From the NCBI GenBank assembly GCA_020633495.1, contig JACKDR010000007.1, positions 1-64,000 on the forward strand: a stretch of DNA of 64,000 bases, read 5' to 3'. Origin of the DNA: Kofleriaceae bacterium. Its GTDB lineage: Bacteria; Myxococcota_A; Polyangia; Haliangiales; Haliangiaceae. Under the pieces are notes generated by a model, which did no database searches, was not told where the DNA came from, and saw nothing but the letters and a program-made list of their open reading frames with translations. This document shows, piece after piece, positions 51,151-60,644 of the stretch; positions within the stretch are counted from its first letter, which is position 1, and each line of letters starts with the position of its first letter. The translations under genes were made by a program, and so were the position numbers.

Positions 51151-52023
51151 ATGTTTCGTAGCTGGCGTCTCGGCTCACTGCTCGGCTTTCCGGTGGAGGT
51201 CAACGCGACCTTCCTGATGCTGCTCGCCGTCATGTTCATCTGGTTCGGCGGGCTCATCGGCGTGATGCTGGTGCTGCTGGCGTTCGCGTCGGTGCTGCTG
51301 CACGAGCTCGGTCACGCGGTGGTCGCGCGCGCCCTGGGCGTGCGGGTCTCGGGGATCGAGCTGTCGTTCTTCGGCGGCGCCGCCAAGATGGTCGAGCTGC
51401 CCAAGAGCGCCAACCACGAGATCGCGATCGCCGCCGCCGGGCCGATCGTGTCGCTGGCGCTGGCCGGCGCCGGCTTCGGCCTGGGCGCCATGACCGGCGC
51501 GGGCGTGCTCACGCTGGTCGGCTGGATCAACGTCGTCATCGCGATCTTCAACCTGATCCCGGCGCTGCCGATGGACGGCGGCCGCATCCTGCGCGCGCTG
51601 TTGACCCGCAAGCTCGACTACGTGCGCGCCACCGACGTCTCGGTGACGGTGGCGCGGGTGTTCGCCGTCCTGTTCGTGGTCGCGGCGGTGGCGTGGGGCT
51701 CGTTCCAGCTGCTGCTGCTGGCGCCGCTGCTGTGGGTGATGGGCACGCAGGAGCGCATGCTGGCGCGCGCGATGGCGCACCGCTACGCCTACGACGGCAC
51801 CGGCTACACCGAGCGTCGCCACGGCGAGGTCGAGGTGCTGGGCCGCGACCCGTTCGGGTTCGGCGGTGGCGGTGGCGACGGCGGCGGCTGGCAGGGGCGG
51901 CCGCTGCGGCCGTGGTGGGCCGACGTGCCGCCGCCCGCGACCCACGCCTCGGCGGGCGCGCCGCCGCGCCGGGTGGTGATCCGGCAGCGCAACGGCCGGC
52001 TGATCCTCGAGGTCCTCGAGTAG
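51151..52023 (+). CDS. M50 site-2 protease (intramembrane metalloprotease)
   Basis: A 290-residue, six-helix-type membrane zinc protease of the S2P/M50 family. The catalytic motif is VLLHELGHAVVAR (HExxH, His51, Glu52, His55), and the distal ligand is in NLIPALPMDGGRILRA (Asp). FFGGAAKMVELP is typical of the family's membrane-insert region. The C-terminal 80 residues form a Gly/Pro-rich cytoplasmic tail with a final IRQRNGRLILEVLE. Such proteases release membrane-tethered anti-sigma or regulatory factors. There is no PDZ domain, so it belongs to the compact group. Confidence 0.95.
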   Translation: MFRSWRLGSLLGFPVEVNATFLMLLAVMFIWFGGLIGVMLVLLAFASVLLHELGHAVVARALGVRVSGIELSFFGGAAKMVELPKSANHEIAIAAAGPIVSLALAGAGFGLGAMTGAGVLTLVGWINVVIAIFNLIPALPMDGGRILRALLTRKLDYVRATDVSVTVARVFAVLFVVAAVAWGSFQLLLLAPLLWVMGTQERMLARAMAHRYAYDGTGYTERRHGEVEVLGRDPFGFGGGGGDGGGWQGRPLRPWWADVPPPATHASAGAPPRRVVIRQRNGRLILEVLE

Positions 52024-52146
52024 CCACGGCGAGCGGCGCTGGCGACGGTCGCGACAGCGATGTCGCGTGACCGTGGGCACGACGTGCGCGCGGCCACCTG
52101 CGTCGGGACGCCCGCTTGCGCCGGCGCCTCGTCGTCCCGAGAATAG

Positions 52147-52177
52147 GCGTGGTCGGACCTCGGTCCAACGACCACGC
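52147..52177 (+). promoter_or_regulatory. Perfect 9-bp inverted repeat upstream of a lipoprotein gene
   Basis: GCGTGGTCG (52147-52155) and CGACCACGC (52169-52177) are exact inverted copies with a 13-base loop, 27 bases before ATG 52204. It may be an operator or a leader-RNA hairpin. The surrounding 180-base spacer contains nothing else that I can identify apart from the GGAGGA ribosome site of the gene. Confidence 0.5.
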
Positions 52178-52203
52178 TTACCCTGGACTACGGAGGACAC
52201 TCG

Positions 52204-52923
52204 ATGCGAACCGCCACCCTGCTCGTCGCCGCCGCGATCGCCGCCGGCGCCGCCGCCTGCAACACCCCCACCGAGGGCGCCAACGGCAACCTGCAGTTCA
52301 CGCCGCAGCTGTGCGGCGGCTTCATGAGCTGCGACTTCAACGACTCGATCGGCGTCTACGGCCAGATCAACGTCACGATCGACGGCCTCAACGGCACGTC
52401 GACCGCCGGCCTCGACCTGGCGTCGGACGACACCAGCGTCCTGACCGTCGAGCCCGGCGAGGACATCGGCGGCCAGCCGTCGTGGGTCCTGACCGCGACC
52501 GGCGCCGGCGTCGCCCGCCTCGCCGCACTAACCCCGGGCGCCGAGGAGGTCGACTTCGTCGAGGTCGGCGTCCAGGACGTCCAGTACCTGACGCTGGAGT
52601 CGTTCGTCGGCGACGCCGTCGGGCCCTCCGACGAGGCCGGCTACGACGAGGGCTGGACGGTCAACGCCGACCAGCTGGTGTCCTGGTACGTGCGGCCGCG
52701 CATCGCCGGCGACGCGCCGACGATGGGCCGGTTCTCGATCGAGACCGTCCTCGACGCCGGCAACGACTGGCTCACCGGCACCGAGGAGAGCTCGTCCGAC
52801 CGTCCCAACGGCTACCTCTACGTGCGCCTGCCGGTCGGTGACTACCCGATCCGCTTCGAGGTCACCGAGGACCCGGGCATCGGCGTCGACGCGATGATCC
52901 ACGCGGTCCAGACCCAGCAGTAG
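52204..52923 (+). CDS. Lipoprotein of unknown function
   Basis: A 239-residue exported protein: signal TATLLVAAAIAAGAAACNT with lipobox Cys19. The mature part is beta-rich with Ig-like or Big_2-like text early on (INVTIDGLNGTSTAGLDLASDDTSVLTVEP) and a second domain ending VTEDPGIGVDAMIHAV. Only two other Cys occur early (LCGGFMSCDF). I recognise no enzyme motif. The start is firm: GGAGGACACTCG precedes ATG 52204. An inverted repeat lies just upstream. Confidence 0.8.
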   Translation: MRTATLLVAAAIAAGAAACNTPTEGANGNLQFTPQLCGGFMSCDFNDSIGVYGQINVTIDGLNGTSTAGLDLASDDTSVLTVEPGEDIGGQPSWVLTATGAGVARLAALTPGAEEVDFVEVGVQDVQYLTLESFVGDAVGPSDEAGYDEGWTVNADQLVSWYVRPRIAGDAPTMGRFSIETVLDAGNDWLTGTEESSSDRPNGYLYVRLPVGDYPIRFEVTEDPGIGVDAMIHAVQTQQ

Positions 52924-52952
52924 CGCCGCGCCCGCGCCGCCGGGGCGCCGCC

Positions 52953-53119
52953 GGACCGGGGTTGCCGCCGACTGCCTTCGGGGGCGGCGCCGGACCGGGG
53001 TTGCGGCCGACTGCCTTCGCAACGGACCGGCGGACCGCGTCGCCGGACCGGGGTTGCCGCCGACCCGGCACCGCCGGACCGGGGTTGCGGCCGACTGCCT
53101 TCGCAACGGACCGGGGTTG
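52953..53119 (+). repeat. Array of five GGACCGGGGTTG repeats, downstream of the transposase gene
   Basis: Exact GGACCGGGGTTG occurs at 52953-52964, 52992-53003, 53045-53056, 53076-53087 and 53108-53119, at uneven spacings of 31-53 bases. In units 2 and 4 the repeat continues into a 6-bp stem, GTTGCG ... CGCAAC (53000-53005/53018-53023 and 53084-53089/53102-53107), with 12-base loops. The gene-free stretch 52924-53276 contains no other feature. Confidence 0.9.
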
Positions 53120-53276
53120 CCGACGACCGACTTCGCACCGGACCGGCCGCGTCACCCTGGTCCGGCACATCGAGGCCAGGGTGCGCGCTACGTGGGTCGC
53201 GCCCCGCGTCAGCTCTGACCACGCCGCGACGGCGCGCGCCCATCGGGCGCACGCGAGTGCCGAGCCATCTTCCTCG

Positions 53277-54176
53277 TCACGCGCGCGGAGGTTCGGCGAC
53301 GACGACGCTGGCGAAGCGGCGTAGCCAGTAGGTCCCGGGCGGAAACACCACGGACAGGCCCGCCAGCCATGCCGCCCGTGCCGCGCGGTACGCGTCGATG
53401 AACGCGCGGTTGCGCTGCAGCGCCTCGATGCGCGCCCACACGCTGCGCGCGGCCACACGCGGTCGCAGGCCGCGTCGCGCTTCCCGGCTCGTCGGACAGC
53501 TCCGCCAATCCTGCTGCAGCACGCCGCGACGACCGAGCACGCCGCGCCCGGCGCGGCGGCGCTCAGTCGCCAGCCGCTCCTCCTCGGCCGCCACGCGCTC
53601 GCGCAGCACGCCGAGGAAAGCCTCGACGTCCTCGATATCCGGCGGCAGGCCGAGCTCGAGCGTGACCTCCTCCGGCATCGAGCCGCCGGCGCGGAAGAAC
53701 TGCTTGGGCCGCCGCACCACGATCGACTGCCGGTTCAGCAGCGCGGCGAGCCCGTGCACGCCGGGCCAGTGATGCGCCCGGTCCACCAGCCCCGCCTTCA
53801 CCGGGTTGGTCGCCACGTACACCAGCTTGTCGAGCACGTCGTCGATCTCGACGAGCTGCACCAGGCACGGCGGTTCGCTGGACCACAGGTTCTCGCGTCG
53901 CCCGCGGTGCGCGTTCTGCGCCTTCGCCAGCATCTTGTGGAAGTGCTCCATGAACTCGATGGCGTGTCCGTCGCGGTCGTACACGACCGTGTGGTGGTGG
54001 TTCGACATCACCACGGGCAGCACGATGCGCACGTCGTACCGGTTCGCCGCCTCGGCCAGGCAGTAGAGGAACGTTTCGTTGGTCACCTTGTCGGGCCGCA
54101 GCAGCAGCTGTCGCTGGGTACAGCGGCGCGTGAGCATGTACGTCCGGCCTGGGAGCACTTCGCGAGGCAACGACAT
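53277..54176 (-). CDS. REP-associated tyrosine transposase (RAYT, Y1/IS200-like HUH)
   Basis: The 299-residue protein is a HUH Y1 transposase. The N-terminal opening LPGRTYMLTRRCTQRQLLL and the metal-binding motif VMSNHHHTVVYD (His-hydrophobic-His site) are characteristic. The helix LVYVATNPVKAGLVDRAHHWPG contains the presumed catalytic Tyr and the NPVKAGLV text typical of RAYTs. After about residue 180 an Arg-rich C-terminal domain follows, as in RAYTs that bind their own REP hairpins. ATG 54174-54176 gives MSLPREVLPG. Both conserved sites are intact, so it may be functional. No partner tnpB is present. Confidence 0.9.
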   Translation of the reverse strand: MSLPREVLPGRTYMLTRRCTQRQLLLRPDKVTNETFLYCLAEAANRYDVRIVLPVVMSNHHHTVVYDRDGHAIEFMEHFHKMLAKAQNAHRGRRENLWSSEPPCLVQLVEIDDVLDKLVYVATNPVKAGLVDRAHHWPGVHGLAALLNRQSIVVRRPKQFFRAGGSMPEEVTLELGLPPDIEDVEAFLGVLRERVAAEEERLATERRRAGRGVLGRRGVLQQDWRSCPTSREARRGLRPRVAARSVWARIEALQRNRAFIDAYRAARAAWLAGLSVVFPPGTYWLRRFASVVVAEPPRA

Positions 54177-54266
54177 CGCACCGTCGCATCAGCACGACGC
54201 GTGCCGGCGGCAACACTGCGAAACCTCGCGCACCGCGTCCGATGTCCGGTCGCAAACGTCCGCGGA

Positions 54267-54283
54267 CCGGACACGCTGTCCGG
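54267..54283. repeat. Perfect 7-bp palindrome upstream of the transposase
   Basis: CCGGACA - CGC - TGTCCGG is an exact inverted repeat with a 3-base loop, 91 bases upstream of the transposase start. Further GTCCGG and CCGGTTGC fragments lie nearby. It could be a REP-like palindrome or an operator. No other signal is seen in 54177-54299. Confidence 0.6.
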
Positions 54284-54299
54284 TGGCCGTCCTTGGGAG

Positions 54300-54501
54300 C
54301 AACCCCGGCACGGAAACCGGACAGGCCGCGATCATCGGCCTCGGCCCAGAGCAACCCCGGCGCTGCCCCTGGTGCCGAGCGGTGGTTCTCCAGAGGTCAA
54401 CCCCGGTGCGGACATCCGGTTGCAGGGGCAACCCCGGTGCGGGCGCGGGACGCTCCCGGGGGAACCCGGCGCGGCCGAGGTGCGCCAGACGTCAACCCCG
54501 G
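54300..54501 (-). repeat. Array of five CAACCCCGG repeats, upstream of the transposase gene
   Basis: CAACCCCGG occurs at 54300-54308, 54352-54360, 54398-54406, 54429-54437 and 54493-54501, plus a degenerate copy near 54463. It is the reverse complement of the core of the array at 52953-53119. Bases after the core vary (CACGG, CGCTG, TGCGG), so only the core is well conserved. The rest of the 54177-54597 spacer has no gene. Confidence 0.85.
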
Positions 54502-54597
54502 CGCGGGCGCGCAGCAGGCGCGCCGCGTCGGGCCGTGCGCGCCCGGATGTCCCCGGCCGCGCTTGATCGCGGAGGGCACCTGCCGGGACACTGCGGC

Positions 54598-56658
54598 ATG
54601 ACAAGACGCTCGACCCGCGCGCACGCGCTCGTCCTCGCCGTCGCGCTCGTCGCCTGTGGCGGCCCGGCGTCGCCTCCGGTCACGAACGCGGGCGCGGGCA
54701 CCGGCGGCGGCACGTCCGCCGCCGCGCCGCCGGCGCCGGTCGAGACGCCCGAGGTGACGTACCGCCAGCTCGACGCGGCGGCGACCGTCGAGACCGCGTC
54801 CGGCGCGTCGATCCCGGTCCCCAGCGGATGGTTCGTCGCCGAGGCGCCGGACGTCGTGCGCCTCCAGACGCCGGAGCAGGACCTGTCGATCGCGATGCTC
54901 GCCGTCGAGGCCAAGGATCGCGACGCCGCGGTCGCCGCCGCCTGGGCGGCGGTCGACCCGTCCTTCGACCTCGCGGTCGCGCAGGCCGACGACCTGCCGC
55001 CCGACGGCGGCTGGGACGCGTCCAGCCAGGTCGTCTACGTCACGTCCACCGACGAGGCACGGGTGGTTCTCGCGCTCGCGCGTCGCACCGGCGCGGTGTG
55101 GTACGTCGCGCTGGTCGACGGCACCGCCGCCGCCCTCAACCGGCGCGGCGCCCAGCTCGGCTCGATCGTCCGCGACATGAAGGTCCCGGGCGTCGAGGCC
55201 GAGTCGCTGGCCGGCCGCGCCGCCCAGCTCGACGCCGATCGCCTGGCGACCTGGGGCGAGTTCGTCGAGCAGGCGCGCGTCGCCACCGACGTCCCCGGCG
55301 TCGCGGTCGCCGTCGTGCACGGCGGCAAGATCGTGTTCGAGCGGGGCTTCGGCGACAAGCTGCGCGGCGGCACCAAGAAGAACGCGGTCGCGCCCACGAC
55401 GCTGTTCGCGATCGGTTCGATCACCAAGTCGTTCACGACGCTGCTGATCGCGCGGCTCGTCGATCGGGGCGTCGTCCGCTGGGACGAGCCGGTGGTCGAG
55501 GCGCTGCCCCAGTTCGCGCTCGCCGACGCCGAGCTGACCCGCGAGGTCACGATGCAGCACACCGGGTGCGCGTGCACCGGGCTGCCCCGCCAGGACTTCG
55601 AGCTCATCTTCGAGTTCGGCGGCTGGACCGCCGAGCAGCGCGTGGCGTCGATGGCGGCGATGGCGCCGACCACCGGCTTCGGCGAGACCTTCCAGTACTC
55701 GAACCTGATGGTCGCCGTCGGCGGCTGGGCCGCCGGCCACGCCTACGCGCCCAAGAAGAAGCTCGGCGCCGCCTACGCCGAGGCGCTGCAGAAGCTGGTG
55801 CTCACCCCGCTGGGGATGAAGACCGCGACCCTCGATCGCGTCAAGGCGGGCAAGGGCGACGCGGCGCGCCCGCACGGCGAGGGCATCGCCCCCGGCTACC
55901 AGCCGATCCCGCTGGCGTGGGAGGCGTTCGCCGAGGCGGTCGCGCCCGCCGGCGCGCTGTGGGCGAGCGTCCGCGACATGTCGAAGATCATGCTGTTCGA
56001 GCTGGCGCGCGGCAAGACGCCGGACGGCAAGCAGCTGGTCTCCGAGGCCAACCTGCTGCTCCGCCGCACCCCGCAGGTCAAGATCAGCGCGCACGACGCC
56101 TACGGCCTCGGCCTCGTCGTCCACGACGAGCGCGGCATCGCCGAGGTGACCCACGACGGCGGCACCTTCGGCTTCACCTCCAACATGTTCATCCTGCCCG
56201 ACCAGGACATCGGCGTGATCGTGCTGACCAACGCCGGCGGCGCCGGACTCCTCCAGAGCGTGGTCCATCAGCGGTTCTACGAGCTGGTGTTCGGCGCCGA
56301 GGAGCGGGCCGCGACCCAGCTCACCGAGGGCGTCGCGCGCGCCAAGGCGCACGCCGAGGCGGAGGTGGCGATGGAGCAGGTGCCCGACGACGCGTGGATC
56401 GCGCCGCTGCTCGGCGCCTACACCGAGCCCGGCCTCGGCCGCATCGAGCTCCGTCGCGACGGCGCGCGGATCGTGCTCGACGCCGGCGAGTGGCAGACCG
56501 AGGTCGCCAAGAAGACCGACCGCGACGGCACGGTCAAGCTGATCACGACCGGCCCCAGCGTCGCCGGCCTCGAGCTCGTGCCACGCCAGCAGGACGGCAA
56601 GCAGGTCCTGGTCCTCGACGTCGGCCAGCAGGTCTACACCTTCGTCCCGGCGAAGTAG
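54598..56658 (+). CDS. Beta-lactamase-fold serine hydrolase lipoprotein (class C/DD-peptidase type)
   Basis: A 686-residue lipoprotein (HALVLAVALVACGG). Residues about 60-205 are a small beta domain; the catalytic domain then follows with AIGSITKSFTTLL (SxxK: catalytic Ser and Lys), the YSNLM motif (Tyr-Ser-Asn) and THDGGTFGFTS (the KTG-like site). A beta-type C-terminal domain (AYTEPGLGRIELRRDG) ends the protein. It could be a peptidase, esterase or beta-lactamase-like enzyme; nothing here decides. It is preceded by the repeat array of the transposase locus and stands alone. Confidence 0.9.
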   Translation: MTRRSTRAHALVLAVALVACGGPASPPVTNAGAGTGGGTSAAAPPAPVETPEVTYRQLDAAATVETASGASIPVPSGWFVAEAPDVVRLQTPEQDLSIAMLAVEAKDRDAAVAAAWAAVDPSFDLAVAQADDLPPDGGWDASSQVVYVTSTDEARVVLALARRTGAVWYVALVDGTAAALNRRGAQLGSIVRDMKVPGVEAESLAGRAAQLDADRLATWGEFVEQARVATDVPGVAVAVVHGGKIVFERGFGDKLRGGTKKNAVAPTTLFAIGSITKSFTTLLIARLVDRGVVRWDEPVVEALPQFALADAELTREVTMQHTGCACTGLPRQDFELIFEFGGWTAEQRVASMAAMAPTTGFGETFQYSNLMVAVGGWAAGHAYAPKKKLGAAYAEALQKLVLTPLGMKTATLDRVKAGKGDAARPHGEGIAPGYQPIPLAWEAFAEAVAPAGALWASVRDMSKIMLFELARGKTPDGKQLVSEANLLLRRTPQVKISAHDAYGLGLVVHDERGIAEVTHDGGTFGFTSNMFILPDQDIGVIVLTNAGGAGLLQSVVHQRFYELVFGAEERAATQLTEGVARAKAHAEAEVAMEQVPDDAWIAPLLGAYTEPGLGRIELRRDGARIVLDAGEWQTEVAKKTDRDGTVKLITTGPSVAGLELVPRQQDGKQVLVLDVGQQVYTFVPAK

Positions 56659-56738
56659 CCGGGCAGGGGAGGGCCGGGGCGCGCCGGGGAGATCGCGCCC
56701 GGTGCCGCGGGCGCTCCCGCCGCGAGCGCGACCGCGTC

Positions 56739-58152
56739 CTAGTCGGGAAGCTTCGCGAGCGCGGCGGCAGCGGCCTTGGCGATCCGTGGCACCGGGCTCG
56801 CCGCCAGCTCGGTGAGCAGCGGGCGGTGCGCGTCGGCCTCCTCGGGGCGCACCGGCCACGCGCGCAGCGCACGCTCGATGTGCTCGGCGAGCCCCGGGAC
56901 GTCGGCGTGATCGCGAAACGCCGCGAGCCGCGTGGTCGGATCGAGCGGCCCCGTGAACTCGTCGAAGGCGGCTCGCCGGCGCCACAGCTCGTCCGCCTGG
57001 AGGTGTCGCGACACGATCGACCGCACCTCGTCGTCGCTCCCGAGCACGTGGATGCGCAGGCGGATGGCGTCGGGAGGTGGCGACTCCCTCCGGGTCCGCT
57101 CGCGGATCAGCTCCTCGATCGGCGCGGGCAGGGGCTTGCCGATCCGGCGCAGGTAGTGCACGCCCGCCGCCGGCTTGCGATGGGCCGGGAGCGAGAGTCT
57201 CCGGATGATCTCCTCGGCGAAGTACGTCGGGAGACGCTTCGGTGGGTCGACGCCGAAGAAGAGCTCTCCGGACAGGTACGCCAGCGGCCAGCGACGGACC
57301 TCCTTGGGGTTCTTCGCCCAGGGCACGGCCGGCAGCTTGTCGCGAGCGCTCGGCGACGAGAGGTACTTCTCGTAGAGGACGAGCGCCGCGGACTCACGCA
57401 CGCGAGGCGACGGGTCGGCGAGGCCGGCCTCGACCACGCGGACGAGGACGCCGACCGGCACCCCCTTCTCGCTGGTCCAGTCCATGTCGCCCAGCAGCAG
57501 GATCGCGAGCGCACGGACGCGGTCGCTCGGATCGCTGGTCGAGACGAGCTCGAGCACCCCGTGTCGATCCGTCTCGAGCAGCTCCGGCACGCGCACCGAG
57601 AACATCGCCTCGAGCGCGTCGGCACGCGTGGCCTCGTCGGGCGCACCGAGCCGCGTGAGCTGCGCACGGAGCCCCTCTACCGCGTCTCCGTACTGCTTCG
57701 CGTGTTTGCGGAGCAGTCCGAGCGCGGTCTCCACGATCGGTCCGGTCGCCGGAGCCGCGGAGTCGGACGGCGGCGCTGGGCTCCGCATGCCCCGCTCGAA
57801 GGCCGGCGGACGTCCGTCCTCGCCCGTCCAGGTCGGCGCGGACCCCACGAAGATCGTCGCCGACTCGATCGCCGCGATCGCGTGGATCTCCAACAGCAGC
57901 GCCGCGAGCTCGTCCGGCGCGTCACCATCGCGACTGTCGGGGATGTAGGAGATGGCGGCGAGCGGCCCCCTGTCGCCACGCGTGCTCCTCGCCGCCGGTC
58001 GCGACGAACGTCGCCCATCGCCGCCCGCAGCGCTCGAGGGCGTCGTCGTCGGGCGTGGCCGCGAACCGCACGTGCGCCGAGAGCGACGGATCGCGCATGT
58101 CGTCGTCGAACACACGCTTGAAGGTCGGGCTCTTGCGCTTCTTGCGGGCCAT
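56739..58152 (-). CDS. HEAT-like repeat protein, apparently frameshifted
   Basis: The natural start is ATG 58152 with a strong GGAGGAGCG site, reading MARKKRKSPTFKRVFDDDMRDP. About 60 codons later the frame breaks at a run of five C (57966-57970). With one removed, the join reads HAWRQGPLAAISYIPD and the rest continues for about 410 residues of helical repeats (LELVSTSDPSDRVRALAILLLGD, GLADPSPRVRESAALVLYEKYL). This gives a cytoplasmic HEAT-repeat scaffold of some 470 residues. Its function is unknown. Codon choice is slightly less GC-biased than its surroundings. Confidence 0.75.
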
Positions 58153-58267
58153 TCGCTCCTCCAGAGCGGGATCCAGTGGCCGACCGCCCGCGCCGTCACC
58201 ACCGGCTGACGCTTCCGGTTCGACCCTTCCCGGCGCGAGACCGCTGACGCGACGACGAACGACCGCC

Positions 58268-58285
58268 CCCGCGCCCGCGCCCGCG
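58268..58285. repeat. Hexanucleotide microsatellite (CCCGCG)3
   Basis: Three perfect CCCGCG units lie in the spacer 58153-58298 between the HEAT gene start and the dehydrogenase stop. The spacer otherwise shows no feature. Confidence 0.85.
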
Positions 58286-58298
58286 CCACCGCCCCGCC

Positions 58299-59471
<1,173 letters not shown>

Positions 59472-59554
59472 GCGCGCACGCTAGCAGGTCGGCCGGCGCC
59501 GCCCAAAGGGCCGGCGCCGGCAACCTGTCGCCGGCGCCGCCGCCGCCGCGTGAC

Positions 59555-60604
59555 TCACCGCGTCGCCTCGTACAGCTCGTCGAGCACCGCGCGCCCCGGG
59601 GTGCGCTCGCCGCGCGCCAGCTGCCACACCCGTTCGACCACGAGCGTGTTGACCGGCACCTCGACGCCGTGCGTCGCGGCGTGCGCGACCACCTCGCCGT
59701 TCAAGAAGTCGATCGCCGGGGTGCGCCCCCGCTCGATCGCCGCCAGCATCGACGACCGCATGCGCCGGTAGCGCAGCCCGACCGCGATCAGCAGCGCGTG
59801 CTTGGCGGTCAGCCCGGCCGAGCCGACCTTGGCGGCGCGCTCGGCGTCGGTCAGCGCCACCCAGTCGAGGTCCAGCGTGCCCGCGACCTTCTCGAGCCGG
59901 ACGTCCTCGCGGCGCGCCACCTCGACGGCCTCGGACATGACCTCGAGGGCCAGCCGCCGGTACCGGCGCACCCGCACCAGCGGGCCCAGGCGCTCGCCGG
60001 CGATCGTCGCCAGCGACGAGATCGCGCAGTTGATCGCCAGCTTGCTCCACCGCGCGCCCATCAGGTTGGCCGTGGTCGTCACCGGTCCGACCGCCTCGAG
60101 CAGCGCGCCGATGCGCCGCACGGTGTCGTCGGGATCGCCGCCGATCCGGCCCAGGGTGAAACCGCCGGCGGCGGTGCGCTCGTACAGCCCGGGCTCGGGC
60201 ATCGACGCCCCCCACGCCACGATGCCGCCCACCACCCGCTCGGGGCCGACGATGCGCGCGACCCGCGCCTCGCACAGCCCGTTCTGCAGCACGACCATCG
60301 CGCCGTCGTCGGCCAGGGTCGGCAGCGCGGTGCGCGCCGCGTCCTCGACGCTGGGCGGCTGGGTCGCCAGCACGACGACGTCGAAGCGCTCGCCCTCGGG
60401 CGGCGCCGCCTCGATGCGCCCGGGGACCGCGCGGTCCTCGCCCTCCTCGCGGAGCCGGAAGCCGCGGTCGCGCACGGCCGCCAGGATCCCGGGGTTGGTG
60501 GTCACCGCGGTGACGTCGGCGCCGATCTCGGCGAGCGAGCCGGCGACCAGGCCGCCGATGCCGCCGGCGCCGACCACCAGGACGCGGGGAGTGTCCGATG
60601 TCAT
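59555..60604 (-). CDS. Ketopantoate reductase-like (ApbA/PanE) dehydrogenase
   Basis: A 349-residue NADPH-dependent reductase of the ApbA/PanE family. Rossmann motif: VLVVGAGGIGGLVAGSLAE. The central VVLATQPPSVEDAART and LQNGLCEARVARIVG are family-typical, and KLAINCAISSLATIAGER contains the conserved Lys/Asn region. The usual role is reduction of 2-dehydropantoate in vitamin B5/CoA synthesis, but many paralogues act on other 2-oxo acids. No panB/panC is nearby, so I give no gene symbol. ATG 60604 opens MTSDTPRV; earlier codons are not protein-like. Confidence 0.9.
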   Translation of the reverse strand: MTSDTPRVLVVGAGGIGGLVAGSLAEIGADVTAVTTNPGILAAVRDRGFRLREEGEDRAVPGRIEAAPPEGERFDVVVLATQPPSVEDAARTALPTLADDGAMVVLQNGLCEARVARIVGPERVVGGIVAWGASMPEPGLYERTAAGGFTLGRIGGDPDDTVRRIGALLEAVGPVTTTANLMGARWSKLAINCAISSLATIAGERLGPLVRVRRYRRLALEVMSEAVEVARREDVRLEKVAGTLDLDWVALTDAERAAKVGSAGLTAKHALLIAVGLRYRRMRSSMLAAIERGRTPAIDFLNGEVVAHAATHGVEVPVNTLVVERVWQLARGERTPGRAVLDELYEATR

Positions 60605-60644
60605 GCGGGCGTTCTTACCACCCCGCCGGTGCATACTGCCCGCC

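Larger units (their letters stand above)
52953..54501. mobile_element. RAYT-like transposase gene with oppositely oriented repeat arrays
   Basis: The transposase gene (53277-54176) is bounded on the right-hand (5') side by CAACCCCGG copies on the plus strand and on the other side by CCGGGGTTG copies, the reverse complement. Five copies lie on each side. REP-associated tyrosine transposases are known to sit within REP/REPIN arrays and to be domesticated rather than freely moving, so the unit may be a REP-RAYT locus rather than an insertion sequence. No target-site duplication is obvious. Confidence 0.7.

Noticed and set aside
52953..53119. CRISPR array
   Set aside because: Spacing varies from 31 to 53 bases, units are only 12 bases, neighbouring text is shared rather than unique, and no cas gene is present.
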